Origin: Phocoena phocoena
Taxonomy: Eukaryota; Chordata; Mammalia; Artiodactyla; Phocoenidae
Direction: 5' to 3'
Assembly: GCF_963924675.1 (NCBI RefSeq)
Contig: NC_089226.1
Coordinates: 53,151,124 to 53,215,123 of the forward strand
Length of the DNA stretch: 64,000 nt
A model generated the notes under the pieces. That model saw only the letters and a program-made list of their open reading frames with translations. It did not search any database and was not told the DNA's origin. Positions 21,838-31,179 of this stretch are shown one piece after another. A program made the position numbers and the translations under genes. How positions within the stretch are numbered: the first letter of the stretch is position 1; every line of letters begins with the position of its first letter.

Positions 21838-21965
21838 ATCTAAGCCCCTACACACAATGATTGCAGTTATTTCTCAAACAGCACTGAGAGGGAAGGATTA
21901 TTAACCCGTCTCAAAGATGAAAAACCCGAGATTGGGAAATTAAAGAACAACTGGGGATAGGCATT
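21838..21965 (-). repeat. MIR SINE fragment, antisense
   Basis: ATTATTAACCCGTCTCAAAGATGAAAAACCCGAGATTGGGAAATTAAAG is the reversed MIR core. Confidence 0.68.
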
Positions 21966-22009
21966 GTTTGACACTTGATTAGTACGCAACATATTCACCT
22001 CTCATCTAA

Positions 22010-22335
22010 CAAAATATGTTTGAGTGATTATAATCTTTCCTGCGCTGTGCTAGGCTCTGCTTGGTGTACCATCAACAACGCTGACACGGAGGTTCCTCTA
22101 GTGGAACTCAAAGCCTAGTGACTTGCTTACAAAGAGGTAGTAACAGGCGGGGCTCATTTAGAATGAGAAGGTAACTTAGGGGGAAAGGGATCCAGGCGAG
22201 TGAAACAGAATGCTTGAAGGACATGAAACTGGAAAGACTTTAGTATTTTCTTGGAAATTATAAAGGGTCAAGTGGGTGAAGCCAAATGCATGAGGCAGAG
22301 GGATAACAACATTCTTAGAAAACAGGGAGTGGCCA
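22010..22335 (-). repeat. L2 remnant, antisense
   Basis: CGCTGTGCTAGGCTCTGCTTGG, TCCTCTAGTGGAACTCAAAGCC and further GTGAAACAGAATGCTTGAAGG...GGGAGTGGCCAGACCATGTTAG occur in the order of the reversed L2, with losses. Confidence 0.55.
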
Positions 22336-23959
22336 GACCATGTTAGCCTCACTAAGAAATGTGTACTCTGATTTAGAAAAATTACTCGTGGAACTTCTTC
22401 ACTACCTTTTTGGTTGCTGTTGGATGAGAAGATCTAGTTTGGGGACTAAGTGGATGAAAGATGCCATCTCAATCAGGACTATATTCATTTCTCATTTGCA
22501 TAAAATCAGATTTATAGCACTTAAGCAAATCATATAACCAGATTTTAAAATCACATAAGCAGAAATTTGTAGATAGGTCAATGCAAGAATGGTCAAGGCC
22601 AGACTTTTCATAAATTTCTTAGCCTTTTCCTCATGCCCACCATATGACTGCTATAGCTCCAGCATCACATCTGCATTCAAGTCAGGAGAACTGGGGAGAA
22701 TCATATAGATAGGTTCAACAATAATGGTGATATTTGAATCTGTAAGTAGGATTGTAGCTTAATGGTTATTCATTTTATTATCATGCTTTATAACTTATAC
22801 ATACTTTATTTACAGTCCTTTATTATGTGTCTAATAGTATGTAATAAAAATTTTTAAGAGAAAGCAAGTTATCAAACAGCATGAATAAGTAATATGAAGC
22901 CATTTTAAATTTCTAAGTATGGAGATAGGGATATATGCAAGCATATAAAATGCTGCATGTAAATTGATGGTAGTTTATGTATTCTTCTTTTGAGGCTTTC
23001 TATATTTTTGAAATTCTACAATAGAGATGTATTATTTTGGTAGCAGAAAATATAGAAAAGACTTATTATCGAAAAATTTTAAAGCATGATTGTTTAGTTC
23101 GTTGGTTATAAGAGGCGGCAATTCCCATTCAATTGTCACTGAATTTCTTGAATTGGGCATTGACAAATATCCCTGAAAGTTAACAGATTTCATTTAATCT
23201 GTTCAGTGGCTCCCCAGACATGTTATTCCATAGCTTTAATTCTCCCCCCAATCTCTTTCATCCATTAGAGGAACGAAGTTTCTAAAATAGTTTTGAGTGA
23301 TGATAATAGATTAGGATGGGTGAAAGTGAGAGCAAATCATGTTTTGTCTGGTTAAAAAAAAAAAAAAGATCTTATTGCCTCTACACACTTTAAACACTTT
23401 CAGACTCTTCTCATAGTATGGAGCCTGTGTTTATCTCATGGATGCTGTCTGTGGAGAAGGAAATAAATTAGAAAACTAGAAAACATGTTCACTGACTTTT
23501 TCCAGATATTTCCTACATCGTTATTCATAACTGTGGTTAACAAAGCCCTTCCTATCTGCAGGTGAGAAAAACTGCCTGTTCTTGCTTCCTGCATCAGATC
23601 CACAGCCTTCAGAGGCAAAACCAAGGCTTGAGGCTCAGTGATTTCCGATTTTCCCAAGAACAAGAGCTTCTTTCTAGAGTCAGAGTATGACACACCAAAT
23701 AATTTTATTATCTTTTGATTGGAAAAGAGTCAAAATATACATACCAATTTCAAGAGTGATTCGAGAGTCTTGTATTTTATCAATTATAAGCACAGCTCCA
23801 TATATGTGAAGACATAATTCAGATACGCACCAGAGATACCAGTTTTTTAGGCATCCAACAGTGTTTGTTACCCTTGTGGGTTCCAGATCCCTTGCAATGG
23901 CGCCCTGAGATGTGGAACCATGCAAAGAAGTTGGCATTCACTCTTCTAGTCCAAACCAT
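22336..23959. other. No gene; AT-rich DNA
   Basis: 1.6 kb with no coding signal. An A-run lies at 23354-23367. 22780-23060 has old-repeat texture (TTGAAATTCTACAATAGAGATGTATTATTTTGG) but no name could be given. Confidence 0.45.
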
Positions 23960-24055
23960 TCATTCTGAGGACGTGAGGCTTAGAAAAAGGAAGTGACTTG
24001 TAAAATGCAGCCCCACTAGTCAGTGGTGGGGCTGGGATGGAAACTCAGGGTTTTT
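23960..24055 (-). repeat. MIR SINE fragment, antisense
   Basis: AAAAAGGAAGTGACTTGTAAAATGCAGCCCCACTAGTCAGTGGTGGGGCTGGGATGGAAACTCAGG matches the reversed MIR 5' half. Confidence 0.7.
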
Positions 24056-24164
24056 TTTTTATTTCCAATCATGCATCCCCAAGGTATCACAAGACCTGCA
24101 TAAACATTTCAGGGGCTTCCCTTTCTGTTTCTGCAGGCATATTGAATGACTTCCTATGTGATTT

Positions 24165-24630
24165 ATAAAAATAACACTGCATGATTCCTCTTACGTGAGA
24201 TATCTCCTCTAATAGTCAAACTCATAGAAGCAGAGAATAGAATGGTGGTTGCCAGGGGCTGGAGGAAGGGGAAATGGAGAGTCACTGTTCAACAGGTAAA
24301 ACGTTTCACTTAACCTAGATGAGCAAATTCTAGAGATCTGTTGTATAACATAGTGCCCACAGTTAGCAACACTCTATTCACACTTAAAAATTTGTTAAGT
24401 ATAAGACGGTAAATCTCATGTTAAGTGTTCTTACCACAGAAAACAATAATTAAAAAAGAGACATAGGCATAAGGAAAGTTGGGTTGGTATTGGTTATGTC
24501 CTTGATTGTGCTAATGGTATCATGAGTGTTTGCATATGTCCAAGCTCATCAAATTATACATCTTCAATATGTGCATTTTTTGTAGATCAATTATACCCCT
24601 AGAAAGCTGTTAAAAAAAAAAAAAAAAAAA
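24165..24630 (+). mobile_element. LINE-1 3' end
   Basis: Sense L1 3' UTR: GAATGGTGGTTGCCAGGGGCTGGAGGAAGGGG, ATTGTGCTAATGGTATCATGAGTG, CTCATCAAATTATACATCTTCAATATGTGC, then a 19-base poly-A at 24612-24630. Strongly 5'-truncated, no ORF content. No convincing target duplication found. Confidence 0.83.
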
Positions 24631-24717
24631 GATGGTCTTTGCAGCTAAACATGAACTGTCTCCCATTGACTATGGGAAACAAAATGGCGGTTATGAAAAA
24701 GAGTGCCATCTCTACTC

Positions 24718-24840
24718 CTTCCTTCAACAAACATTTATCACACACTGGAGTTGGAACTGCCTTGGTGACTGAAACTGTCTTGAGGAGCTAGCAGTCTAGA
24801 AAGGGAAAGAGAAATATGCAAATAATAACAATATAAAGCG
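24718..24840 (-). repeat. L2 remnant, antisense
   Basis: TTCAACAAACATTTATCACACACTGGAG...CTTGAGGAGCTAGCAGTCTAGAAAGGGAAAGAG follows the reversed L2 tail. Confidence 0.65.
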
Positions 24841-25453
24841 ATATGGGACAATTGAGATCTGGTACAAATTCAGTGGGACCCCAGCAGAAGGGATGAAGAA
24901 CTCTTCCCTGAAACAAAGGCCACCAGATGAAGTGATAGCTGAAAATGGCCAAGTTCCTCTGAGGCTCCTTTTCTTCAGAGAAAACTTTCCTTAATTTCTT
25001 CCTTACGAACTTGGTTTCCTCTAAAGGTGGTCCAGTTTGTCTACACCTCTAACAGGAAATAGATCTCTTATGTTCTGGCCTGAGTCTAGGAAAGAGGAAC
25101 GGTCATCTCTCTGATTCTAGATACACCCTTTTATCAGTGAGGAATTAATAAATATAATTTAAAAGATGAATCAGAGTTCACAGGAAAAAGGTCGGTGCAA
25201 GCAGAAGGAATATTTTTCTTTGCTGCTGGCATTCCTGAGCCACTTCTGGCCCCAACCCTACCTCCAAGGTGAATTTCCAGTCATACCCTAGTCCGTGATG
25301 AGTCAGGGTTCTAGTAGGAAGCAGAGGGCATAGTCAAAATGGAATGATGGAGGGGAGTTGAATAAGGGGGTAATTTTGAAGGTACAGGCAGAGTGAGAGA
25401 TCTAGCAAGGGCTGGGGAACTATCCCAGGGTGAGTCTGAAGGGGCAGTGTGAG
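24841..25453. other. No gene; one unnamed old repeat
   Basis: 25295-25440 (GTCAGGGTTCTAGTAGGAAGCAGAGGGCATAGTC..., AAGGGCTGGGGAACTATCCCAG) is a repeat I have seen in mammalian DNA but cannot name. The rest is unassigned. Confidence 0.4.
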
Positions 25454-25800
25454 CAGTGGTTCTCAAAGCTGGAAGCCTGTGGGGTCCCTGGGACTCTGTT
25501 AGAAGTCCACAAGGTCAAAACCATTTTTCCAGTAATACTAAGATATTTTTTTGCCTCCTGTGCTCTTTTCCTGTCATGAGCGCTCAGTGTAGTTTTCCAG
25601 AGGCTACATGACTTGTGATAGTTTCCTCACTCTGATGGCTTACTGGAATGTATGCTTGTGGATTCCTGTGTTTGAGAATTTCTCAGTTTTAATTTCTAAC
25701 GTGGTAAACACTGAGAGAGAAACAAAAGCTCTTTGGGGGATCCTCAACAATTTTTACGAGTCTAAAGGGGTCCTGAATCAAAACATTTGGGACCTGTTGG
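25454..25800 (+). mobile_element. hAT-Charlie-type DNA transposon remnant
   Basis: Starts CAGTGGTTCTCAAAGCTGG, the typical Charlie terminal repeat. The distal part TTCTCAGTTTTAATTTCTAACGTGG...AAAGCTCTTTGGGGGATCCTCAACAATTTTTACGAGTCTAAAGGGGTCCTGA is a known hAT 3' region. The transposase is deleted, leaving only ends. The right terminal repeat is eroded. Confidence 0.68.
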
Positions 25801-26137
25801 GTGACTGCAATTTGGAGAGAGTCACTGTGAAGATGGCCACCTGGCAGGACCTGGAAAACCACCACTGCAACCTGGCAGCAACCCAAGGTCATCCACTCCG
25901 TCCCTCCAATCTGCCACCAGGTCCTCCCATTGGCCAAACACCACTCAAAGCCAGAGTGCAAGGGTGGCTGTTCTCTGAGGCACAGATCAGGGTAGAAAAG
26001 AGTGAATATGAAGGAGCCAATGGAAAACATGCACACATTTGGATTTTGGAAGGAAATTTAAAAGACAAAACAGAGGGGAAGCAGGGATCCTTCAAAATGG
26101 GATCCGGAGAGAAAACCTCCAAACAGCTCCTGATCTC
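25801..26137. other. No gene recognised
   Basis: A 183-codon plus frame (25608-26159) crosses the hAT remnant, this stretch and the start of an L1. Its origin from unrelated pieces argues against it being a gene. Confidence 0.55.
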
Positions 26138-26538
26138 TTTTTTTTTAATTAGAGTATAATTGCTTTACAATATTGTGTTAATTTATACCGTACAGCACAG
26201 TGAATCAGCTATACATATATCCCCTCTTTTTTGGATTTGCTTCCCATTTAGGTCACCACAGAGCACTGAGTAGAGTTCCCTGTGCTATACAGTAGGTTCT
26301 CATTAGTTATCTATTTTATACATAGTATCAATAGTGTATATATTGTCAATCCCAATCTCCCAATTCATCCCACCACCCCCTTCCCCCTTGGTATCCATAT
26401 GCTTGTTCTCTACATCTGTGTCTCTATTTCTGCTTTGTAAATAAGATCGTCTATACCAATTTTTTCAGATTCCACATATATGTTTTAATATATGACATTT
26501 GTTTTTCTCTTTCTGACTTACTTCACTCTGTATGACAG
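26138..26538 (-). mobile_element. LINE-1 3' UTR part of a 5'-inverted insertion
   Basis: Poly-T at 26138-26146, then TTAGAGTATAATTGCTTTACAATATTGTG, CCCTGTGCTATACAGTAGG and ...TCTTTCTGACTTACTTCACTCTGTATGACAG: the reversed cetartiodactyl L1 3' end. It abuts an inverted L1 piece at 26539. Together these form one insertion. Confidence 0.9.
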
Positions 26539-26780
26539 TATGACCCAGCAATCCCACTACTGGGCATATACCCAGAGAAAATCATAATTCAAAAAGACAC
26601 ATGCACCCCAATGTTCACTGCAGCACTATTTACAATAGCCAGGTCATGGAAGCAACCTAAATGTCCATCAACAGAGGAACGGATAAAGGAGATGTGGTAC
26701 ATATATACGATGGAATATTACTCAGCCATTAAAAGGAATGAAATTGGGTCATTTGTAGAGACGTGGATGGACCTAGAGAC
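26539..26780 (+). pseudogene. Inverted L1 segment: ORF2 C-terminal 80 codons
   Basis: The frame is open throughout. It reads YDPAIPLLGIYPEK, later MFTAALFTIARSWKQPKCPS and [20 protein letters not shown], ending ETWMDLET. This is the well-known extreme C-terminal region of L1 ORF2p, without endonuclease or reverse transcriptase domains. Its last bases (CTAGAGAC) are directly upstream, in L1 order, of the first bases of the 26138-26538 piece, so it is the inverted 5' part of a twin-primed insertion. The unbroken frame suggests a moderately recent event. Confidence 0.9.
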
Positions 26781-26814
26781 CATCCTGAGCACTTTTCCCA
26801 TCCACTTAGCTGGC

Positions 26815-26990
26815 TAATGAGGAAGGATCTGAGTTTAAATCCTAACTATGATTTTCTAAATGTGAGCAAGTTAATGGATCTCTCTGGGCTCAGTTTCCTC
26901 ATCTCTAATATGGGGTAACAATACCTAGCTTACAGGGCACAGTGCAGATGGTAGGATTGACTGAGTTAATAGATACGCAGTACCTAGTTT
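26815..26990 (+). repeat. MIR SINE
   Basis: GATCTGAGTTTAAATCCTAACTATG, GAGCAAGTTAATGGATCTCTCTGGGCTCAGTTTCCTCATCTCTAATATGGGGTAACAATACC; good MIR core. Confidence 0.8.
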
Positions 26991-27997
26991 AGATCCTTCA
27001 CTAGCCTCTATTTCCCTTTGCCCCTTCTGTGCAAACTCCTGGGAAGAGGATCCAGTAACTACTACCTTGGACCTCATGAGGGGTTCAGTTTGAAGCCACA
27101 AACTGGGGCTCTGATCACTTTCCTCTCTTGCTGAGGGTTTGCTGGCAGGTTCACTATTCAGAGCAGTTAGACATCTGGATGGAAAGAAAAAGAACACTCA
27201 TAATAAAATGTATAAATGCTAATTATGTCTTATGGGAATTAGTCCTTTAAAACAACCAACTGTTAGAATCCTAAGATTTCAATCACCTCCCTCCAAAGTT
27301 CGTGACAGTCTGCGCTGGTTGCGGGGAAGAGATATTTGTTTAAGCCAGAGAAGACTGAAGCTGTAGTTGCTCTGCCCTGGTTTTTCTGCCCCTTTTTCTG
27401 GATGTTTCTATCTGTAGAGTCCCTCCACAAAGCTCCAGTCACTACAGCCCTTTGATCCTTCCATGGGATGTTCAGCATTAACACATGTTTGAAACCTGCT
27501 GGGGGCATAAGCCCTGCTTAATAGAAGAAAGGGTGTGATAAAGGAGATAATCTGATAACTGTCAGTCACATTTTGCAAAGTTATTCCCTGGTTGCAAATC
27601 TGTAAGTATTAGGGGCTTCACTTTTTTTTTTTTTTTAAGGAACATTCATTGCCTGTGGCCCCAAGTGAAAGAACTTTATTTTCCCATTCTAATTAGTGTT
27701 CATGTCTGTGGTTTCACCCCTTCACTCTATCTCTTCCCCAGCCCGTCACATTGCTCTCTCTCTCCACCACACACCTGCCTCCTCTCCAAACACACACACT
27801 ACTGTGTGGACATAGCATAAATTTAAAATTGGAAACGCTTTAGTAAAGAAGCAAATCCCCCCCCCCCCATGAAAAACAAGCTCTAGGCCAAACTGCAAAT
27901 TTTGTTGATAACATGCAGTTATTCATTTAAAGATCAGATGGAAACCGAGCAGCCAATTTATCATTCACATTGATGGATGGGATAAGAAACGGCTGGA
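26991..27997. other. No gene; unique DNA
   Basis: No coding feature. Poly-T at 27623-27637 and a C-run at 27857-27868. 27890-27997 contains several homeodomain-like words (TTATTCATTTAAAG, CCAATTTATCATT, TTGATGGATGG) leading into the SOX-POU repeat. Confidence 0.5.
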
Positions 27998-28037
27998 CCA
28001 TTGTCGAAATGCAAATGCCATTGTCGAAATGCAAATG
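27998..28037 (+). promoter_or_regulatory. Tandem duplicated SOX-POU composite motif
   Basis: The 20-bp unit CCATTGTCGAAATGCAAATG occurs twice, head to tail and identical. Each unit holds a SOX-type site CATTGTC (CWTTGTY), a 3-base spacer GAA, and a perfect octamer ATGCAAAT (28009-28016, 28029-28036). SOX and octamer sites 3 bp apart are the arrangement known from the Fgf4 enhancer. That this is an enhancer is inference; no promoter is visible nearby. Confidence 0.5.
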
Positions 28038-28811
28038 ACTTTTAACAGAGCACTCCGGGAGAATGAGATTGATTATGAAGCTGGTTTTTCCTCCCATTAC
28101 TCAAATGGGTAAATAGATGATAGATAAGGAGGGATGGGGCTGGAGAGTGTCCGGGTGGAGATTTCCACGGGAGCTGCTGTCTTCTTGTCACAGAAGGCAG
28201 TTAGCAAATGAGTCTTCTTTTATTCTGAGAACGCAGGTTGAACAGAGACTTCAGCTCTCCTACTGAATTTTGGGTTTTTTGTTGTTGATGATGAAAATGA
28301 CATCAAGGGGAGAGGGTGACTGCAGAGGGGAAGGGGAGATATACATTCCTCGATCCATGATGAACTTGGATTCATCAGAGCTAGGACTGTTATCTCGACT
28401 CAGAGATCCCTTCTCCTACCCCCAACGTAGGCCCCCACTGCCCCCCCCCCACACACACAATGCAACCCCAAAGTTAGTGGTCAGAATTTGCACGCCCTGA
28501 CATTTGCTCTCCCATGAGCTTTCTGTAGGTCTCTATGAAAACTCAAATCACATTCTCCCCAAGACTCTACTCCAGTGAACCATGCACTGCGATGTAGTAA
28601 AAGGACAAGGGCTTGAGGGTTACTGATGGCATCAACTCTGACAGGGAAGGCAGGAAGAAGAGCCAGATGTAGGAGGCAGACCATGAGTTCAGCGTTAAAG
28701 CCACATGGGCACGTCAACTGTAGTAAAAGTCAAGGGTTTGGGGTGCGGGGCACCCTCGATCACAGGGCACTAACTACAGTTGTGGTTAATTACCTGCTCA
28801 GGGTCTGTCTT
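28038..28811. other. No gene recognised
   Basis: Unique DNA; a C-rich then CA-rich stretch at 28440-28460. Small frames only. Confidence 0.5.
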
Positions 28812-28875
28812 CTCTGAGAAATATGAACCTGTTTATTCACCCTCATATCCTCAATTCCTGGCTCAGTAAATTGCG
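28812..28875 (+). repeat. L2 3' end (weak)
   Basis: CTGTTTATTCACCCTCATATCCTCAATTCCTGGCTCAGTAAATTG recalls the L2 'ctgtatccccagcgcctggcacagtgcc' region. Low similarity. Confidence 0.35.
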
Positions 28876-28882
28876 AGAAGGA

Positions 28883-28908
28883 GGGAAGAGAGGGAGTGGG
28901 GGATAGGG
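28883..28908 (+). other. Putative G-quadruplex in a purine tract
   Basis: GGG, GGG, GGGGG and GGG separated by 6, 3 and 3 bases within a nearly pure purine strand (28874-28926). Confidence 0.75.
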
Positions 28909-29040
28909 AGGAAAGGAAGAGAAATTGATGACCACGCAGGCATTCGTGATCATCAGCTTCTAGGCTATGGGCGTAAACTATAAATCACCTTCTCAGATTA
29001 TTTTACAAATCCTTACCACAAAAGAAGCAAAAGGAAAGAA

Positions 29041-29058
29041 ACTTAACACGTGTTAAGT
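29041..29058. promoter_or_regulatory. Perfect 18-bp palindrome centred on an E-box
   Basis: ACTTAACACGTGTTAAGT is its own reverse complement and has CACGTG at its centre, the class B E-box bound by MYC/MAX, USF and similar bHLH dimers. Binding here is unproven. Confidence 0.45.
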
Positions 29059-29734
29059 AGCCACCGTGTGTCAGGAAGAACGAGATCCTAGGATTTCTGC
29101 CTTCCTCTCCTATCTCCACCAGGTATTGTCCAGCAGTTGCTAAAGATGCCTCACCTTGCTGCAGTATGTTGGCCAATCCATCTTCACTCCTTAGCAGATA
29201 GAGGTGACCAAACGCAGTGTTCTAACTTGTTTCCCCCTGTTGCTTTACATCCCCCCTCTCATCTTCTGCTCCGAAGCTGGTGTGTCTTCTGTTTGTTTCT
29301 AAATAGATTCCAGCACACACCTTCCTTCCTCTTCCCTATAAACAAACTCTCTCCCATTGTCCTGTCCTAACTACACTGAGAAGACTCTTACGTTGTTCTC
29401 ATGAGTCTCCACGCATTCACTGGTCGATCAGACTTAAAAATATGACTAACTGACGACAGATAGGAGCCAGGCTGAGCTATCTCTGCCTGTGAGTCTAATA
29501 TGGTCAGAAAATTGTAAGTGGTGCAGTGTAGCTTGACTTTGGAATTGTGCTTAAAATACTGGCAGGGAAGAGCATTTGCAGGGGCTTCCCAGGTAGCAGC
29601 CCCTCTGCTAGACGCTCCTTACAGCTCACACCTGGTGTGACCGCACTGTGTAGTTTCCTCAAGACAGCACCAGTTTACCCCTGTTGTCCCAGCATAATTC
29701 TCAGCAGGACTCTCCCCACACGGTGTCCCCGTTT
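29059..29734. other. No gene recognised
   Basis: 29570-29590 starts like a CHR SINE (GCAGGGGCTTCCCAGGTAGCAG) but the rest does not follow, so no element is called. Confidence 0.45.
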
Positions 29735-29905
29735 GAACAATACATTTTACATGCACCCTAGTCACACGTCATGTATAGTCTCTCATTATCAACCTCTGAG
29801 TTGGTATCTCCAGTAATCCCATTTGTAGACAACTGAGGCTCAGTGAGGTCACATCACGGGCCTGAAGTCTGACAACTTGTGTGTTAGAATCCAGATACCA
29901 AGTTA
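29735..29905 (-). repeat. MIR SINE, antisense
   Basis: CATTATCAACCTCTGAGTTGGTATCTCC, AATCCCATTTGTAGACAACTGAGGCTCAGTGAGGTCACATCACG, GTGTTAGAATCCAGATACC. Confidence 0.75.
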
Positions 29906-30404
29906 GGAATGACTGATTCTAAAGCAGGCTTTCCAACACACCGTGAGTAATTCAGTCTGAATTCAGAATACGGTGGCCGAAGTTCTTGGTTTACAAGCGG
30001 AGCGCCTCTGGTGATCACCCAATAATTCCCACTCTGCAAATAAAATGAGCCTACGCAGGAATGTTTTCCTCTCTTACTGGTGTACACCTGGCGGGATTTT
30101 GGTCAGGATCCGCCCTTAATAGGATTGGCAAGGGTAGAAAATCTGGCTTTCCTGCCTGCCTGAACTTCTCTATTCATTCTCCCTCCGCTCCCCTAATCCC
30201 GTACTGCTCTGTATCTCCTCTCCAGCAAAACCCAAGGAAACATGACTCTGTCAGTAGAGATTTGAAGGCAAGTTCCAGAGCCAGCATACAGCTGTGTCAA
30301 TGCAAGCAAGTCATATGACCTCTCTGTGCCTCGGTTTCCTCCTGTTTAAAATGAGTAACACTGTCTACTTCGTAGGGTGATAGTAAAGATGAGGACATAA
30401 GAAG

Positions 30405-30670
30405 CGGGAGAGAGACATGGACAGATATACACTACCAAACGTAAGATAGATAGCTAGTGGGAAGCAGCCGCATAGCACAGGGAGATCAGCTTGGTGCTTT
30501 GTGACCGCCTGGAGGGGTGGGATAGGGAGAGTGGGAGGGAGGGAGACGCAAGAGGGAAGAGATATGGGAACATATGTATATGTATAACTGATTGACTTTG
30601 TTACAGAGCAGAAACTAACACACCATCATAAAGCAATTATACTCTAATAAAGTGTAAAAAAAAAAAAAAA
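30405..30670 (+). mobile_element. LINE-1 3' end, short insertion
   Basis: Only the last 250 bases of the 3' UTR: GACATGGACAGATATACACTACC, GGGAAGCAGCCGCATAGCACAGGGAGATCAGC, GTATAACTGATTGACTTTGTTACAGAGCAGAAACTAACACACCATC, CAATTATACTCTAATAAAGTG and poly-A at 30656-30670. AAGAAG at 30399-30404 and 30669-30674 may be what remains of the target duplication. It sits in a MIR. Confidence 0.9.
30514..30543 (+). other. G-quadruplex motif in the L1 3' UTR
   Basis: Six G-runs of three or more with loops T, ATA, AGAGT, A and A. A G-rich polypurine tract is a known conserved feature of mammalian L1 3' UTRs. Confidence 0.8.
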
Positions 30671-30924
30671 GAAGTACTCCCACAGGGCCAGCTCACGATA
30701 GGTACTCGGCAAATACCAGTCCCCCTCCCTGATCAGCAAAGATCGATATTCTACCCCAATTCAAGGGAAGAGGACTGTCTTCCCGGGTATTTCCCAGCAC
30801 TCTCTTACATCAAACGGTGAATAGAAAGACATGTCAAATATCCCGGACTAGTAGGATCTATGGGTGCTTGGGAAAGGGGTCCTTTAAGTGATTCACTCGT
30901 AAGATTATCTGTTGTTGTTCACTT

Positions 30925-31030
30925 GTTCGTTTCCCCCCAAAGATTATAAACTCCGGGAATGCGTGCTCGTGTCACGTCATATACCCCCCGAGGGTGCCAT
31001 TTGTAATGAGTCTGGATGAATCAATAGGCG
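30925..31030 (+). repeat. L2 3' region (weak)
   Basis: TTCGTTTCCCCCCAAAGATTATAAACTCCGGGAATGCGTGCTCGTGTC matches the L2 'gtctgtctcccccactagactgtgagctcc' block loosely. Confidence 0.45.
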
Positions 31031-31179
31031 TTTATCCAGTGAAGAGCAAGAAAAAGAATGATGTGTGATGGGCGGGTGCAAAGTTGTGGAGTGTGGAAGG
31101 AAGCCAGGGAACAGCTCAGAGAGGCTGCACTGCTGAGGAACTGAGATGAGACGAGTCAGCCTACTGAGCACACAGCCTC

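Larger units (their letters stand above)
30265..30720 (+). repeat. MIR SINE interrupted by an L1
   Basis: Left part (30265-30404): GAAGGCAAGTTCCAGAGCCAGCATACAGCTGTG...TGACCTCTCTGTGCCTCGGTTTCCTCCTGTTTAAAATGAG, GTAGGGTGATAGTAAAGATGAGGACAT. Right part (30671-30720): GGCCAGCTCACGATAGGTACTCGGCAAATA, the MIR 3' end. Confidence 0.8.

Noticed and set aside
25608..26159. 183-codon plus-strand open frame
   Set aside because: Built from a hAT remnant, unassigned DNA and the poly-T edge of an L1.
29570..29600. Possible CHR SINE start (GGGGCTTCCCAGGT)
   Set aside because: The following 100 bases do not match any CHR region, and no A-tail or duplication is present.
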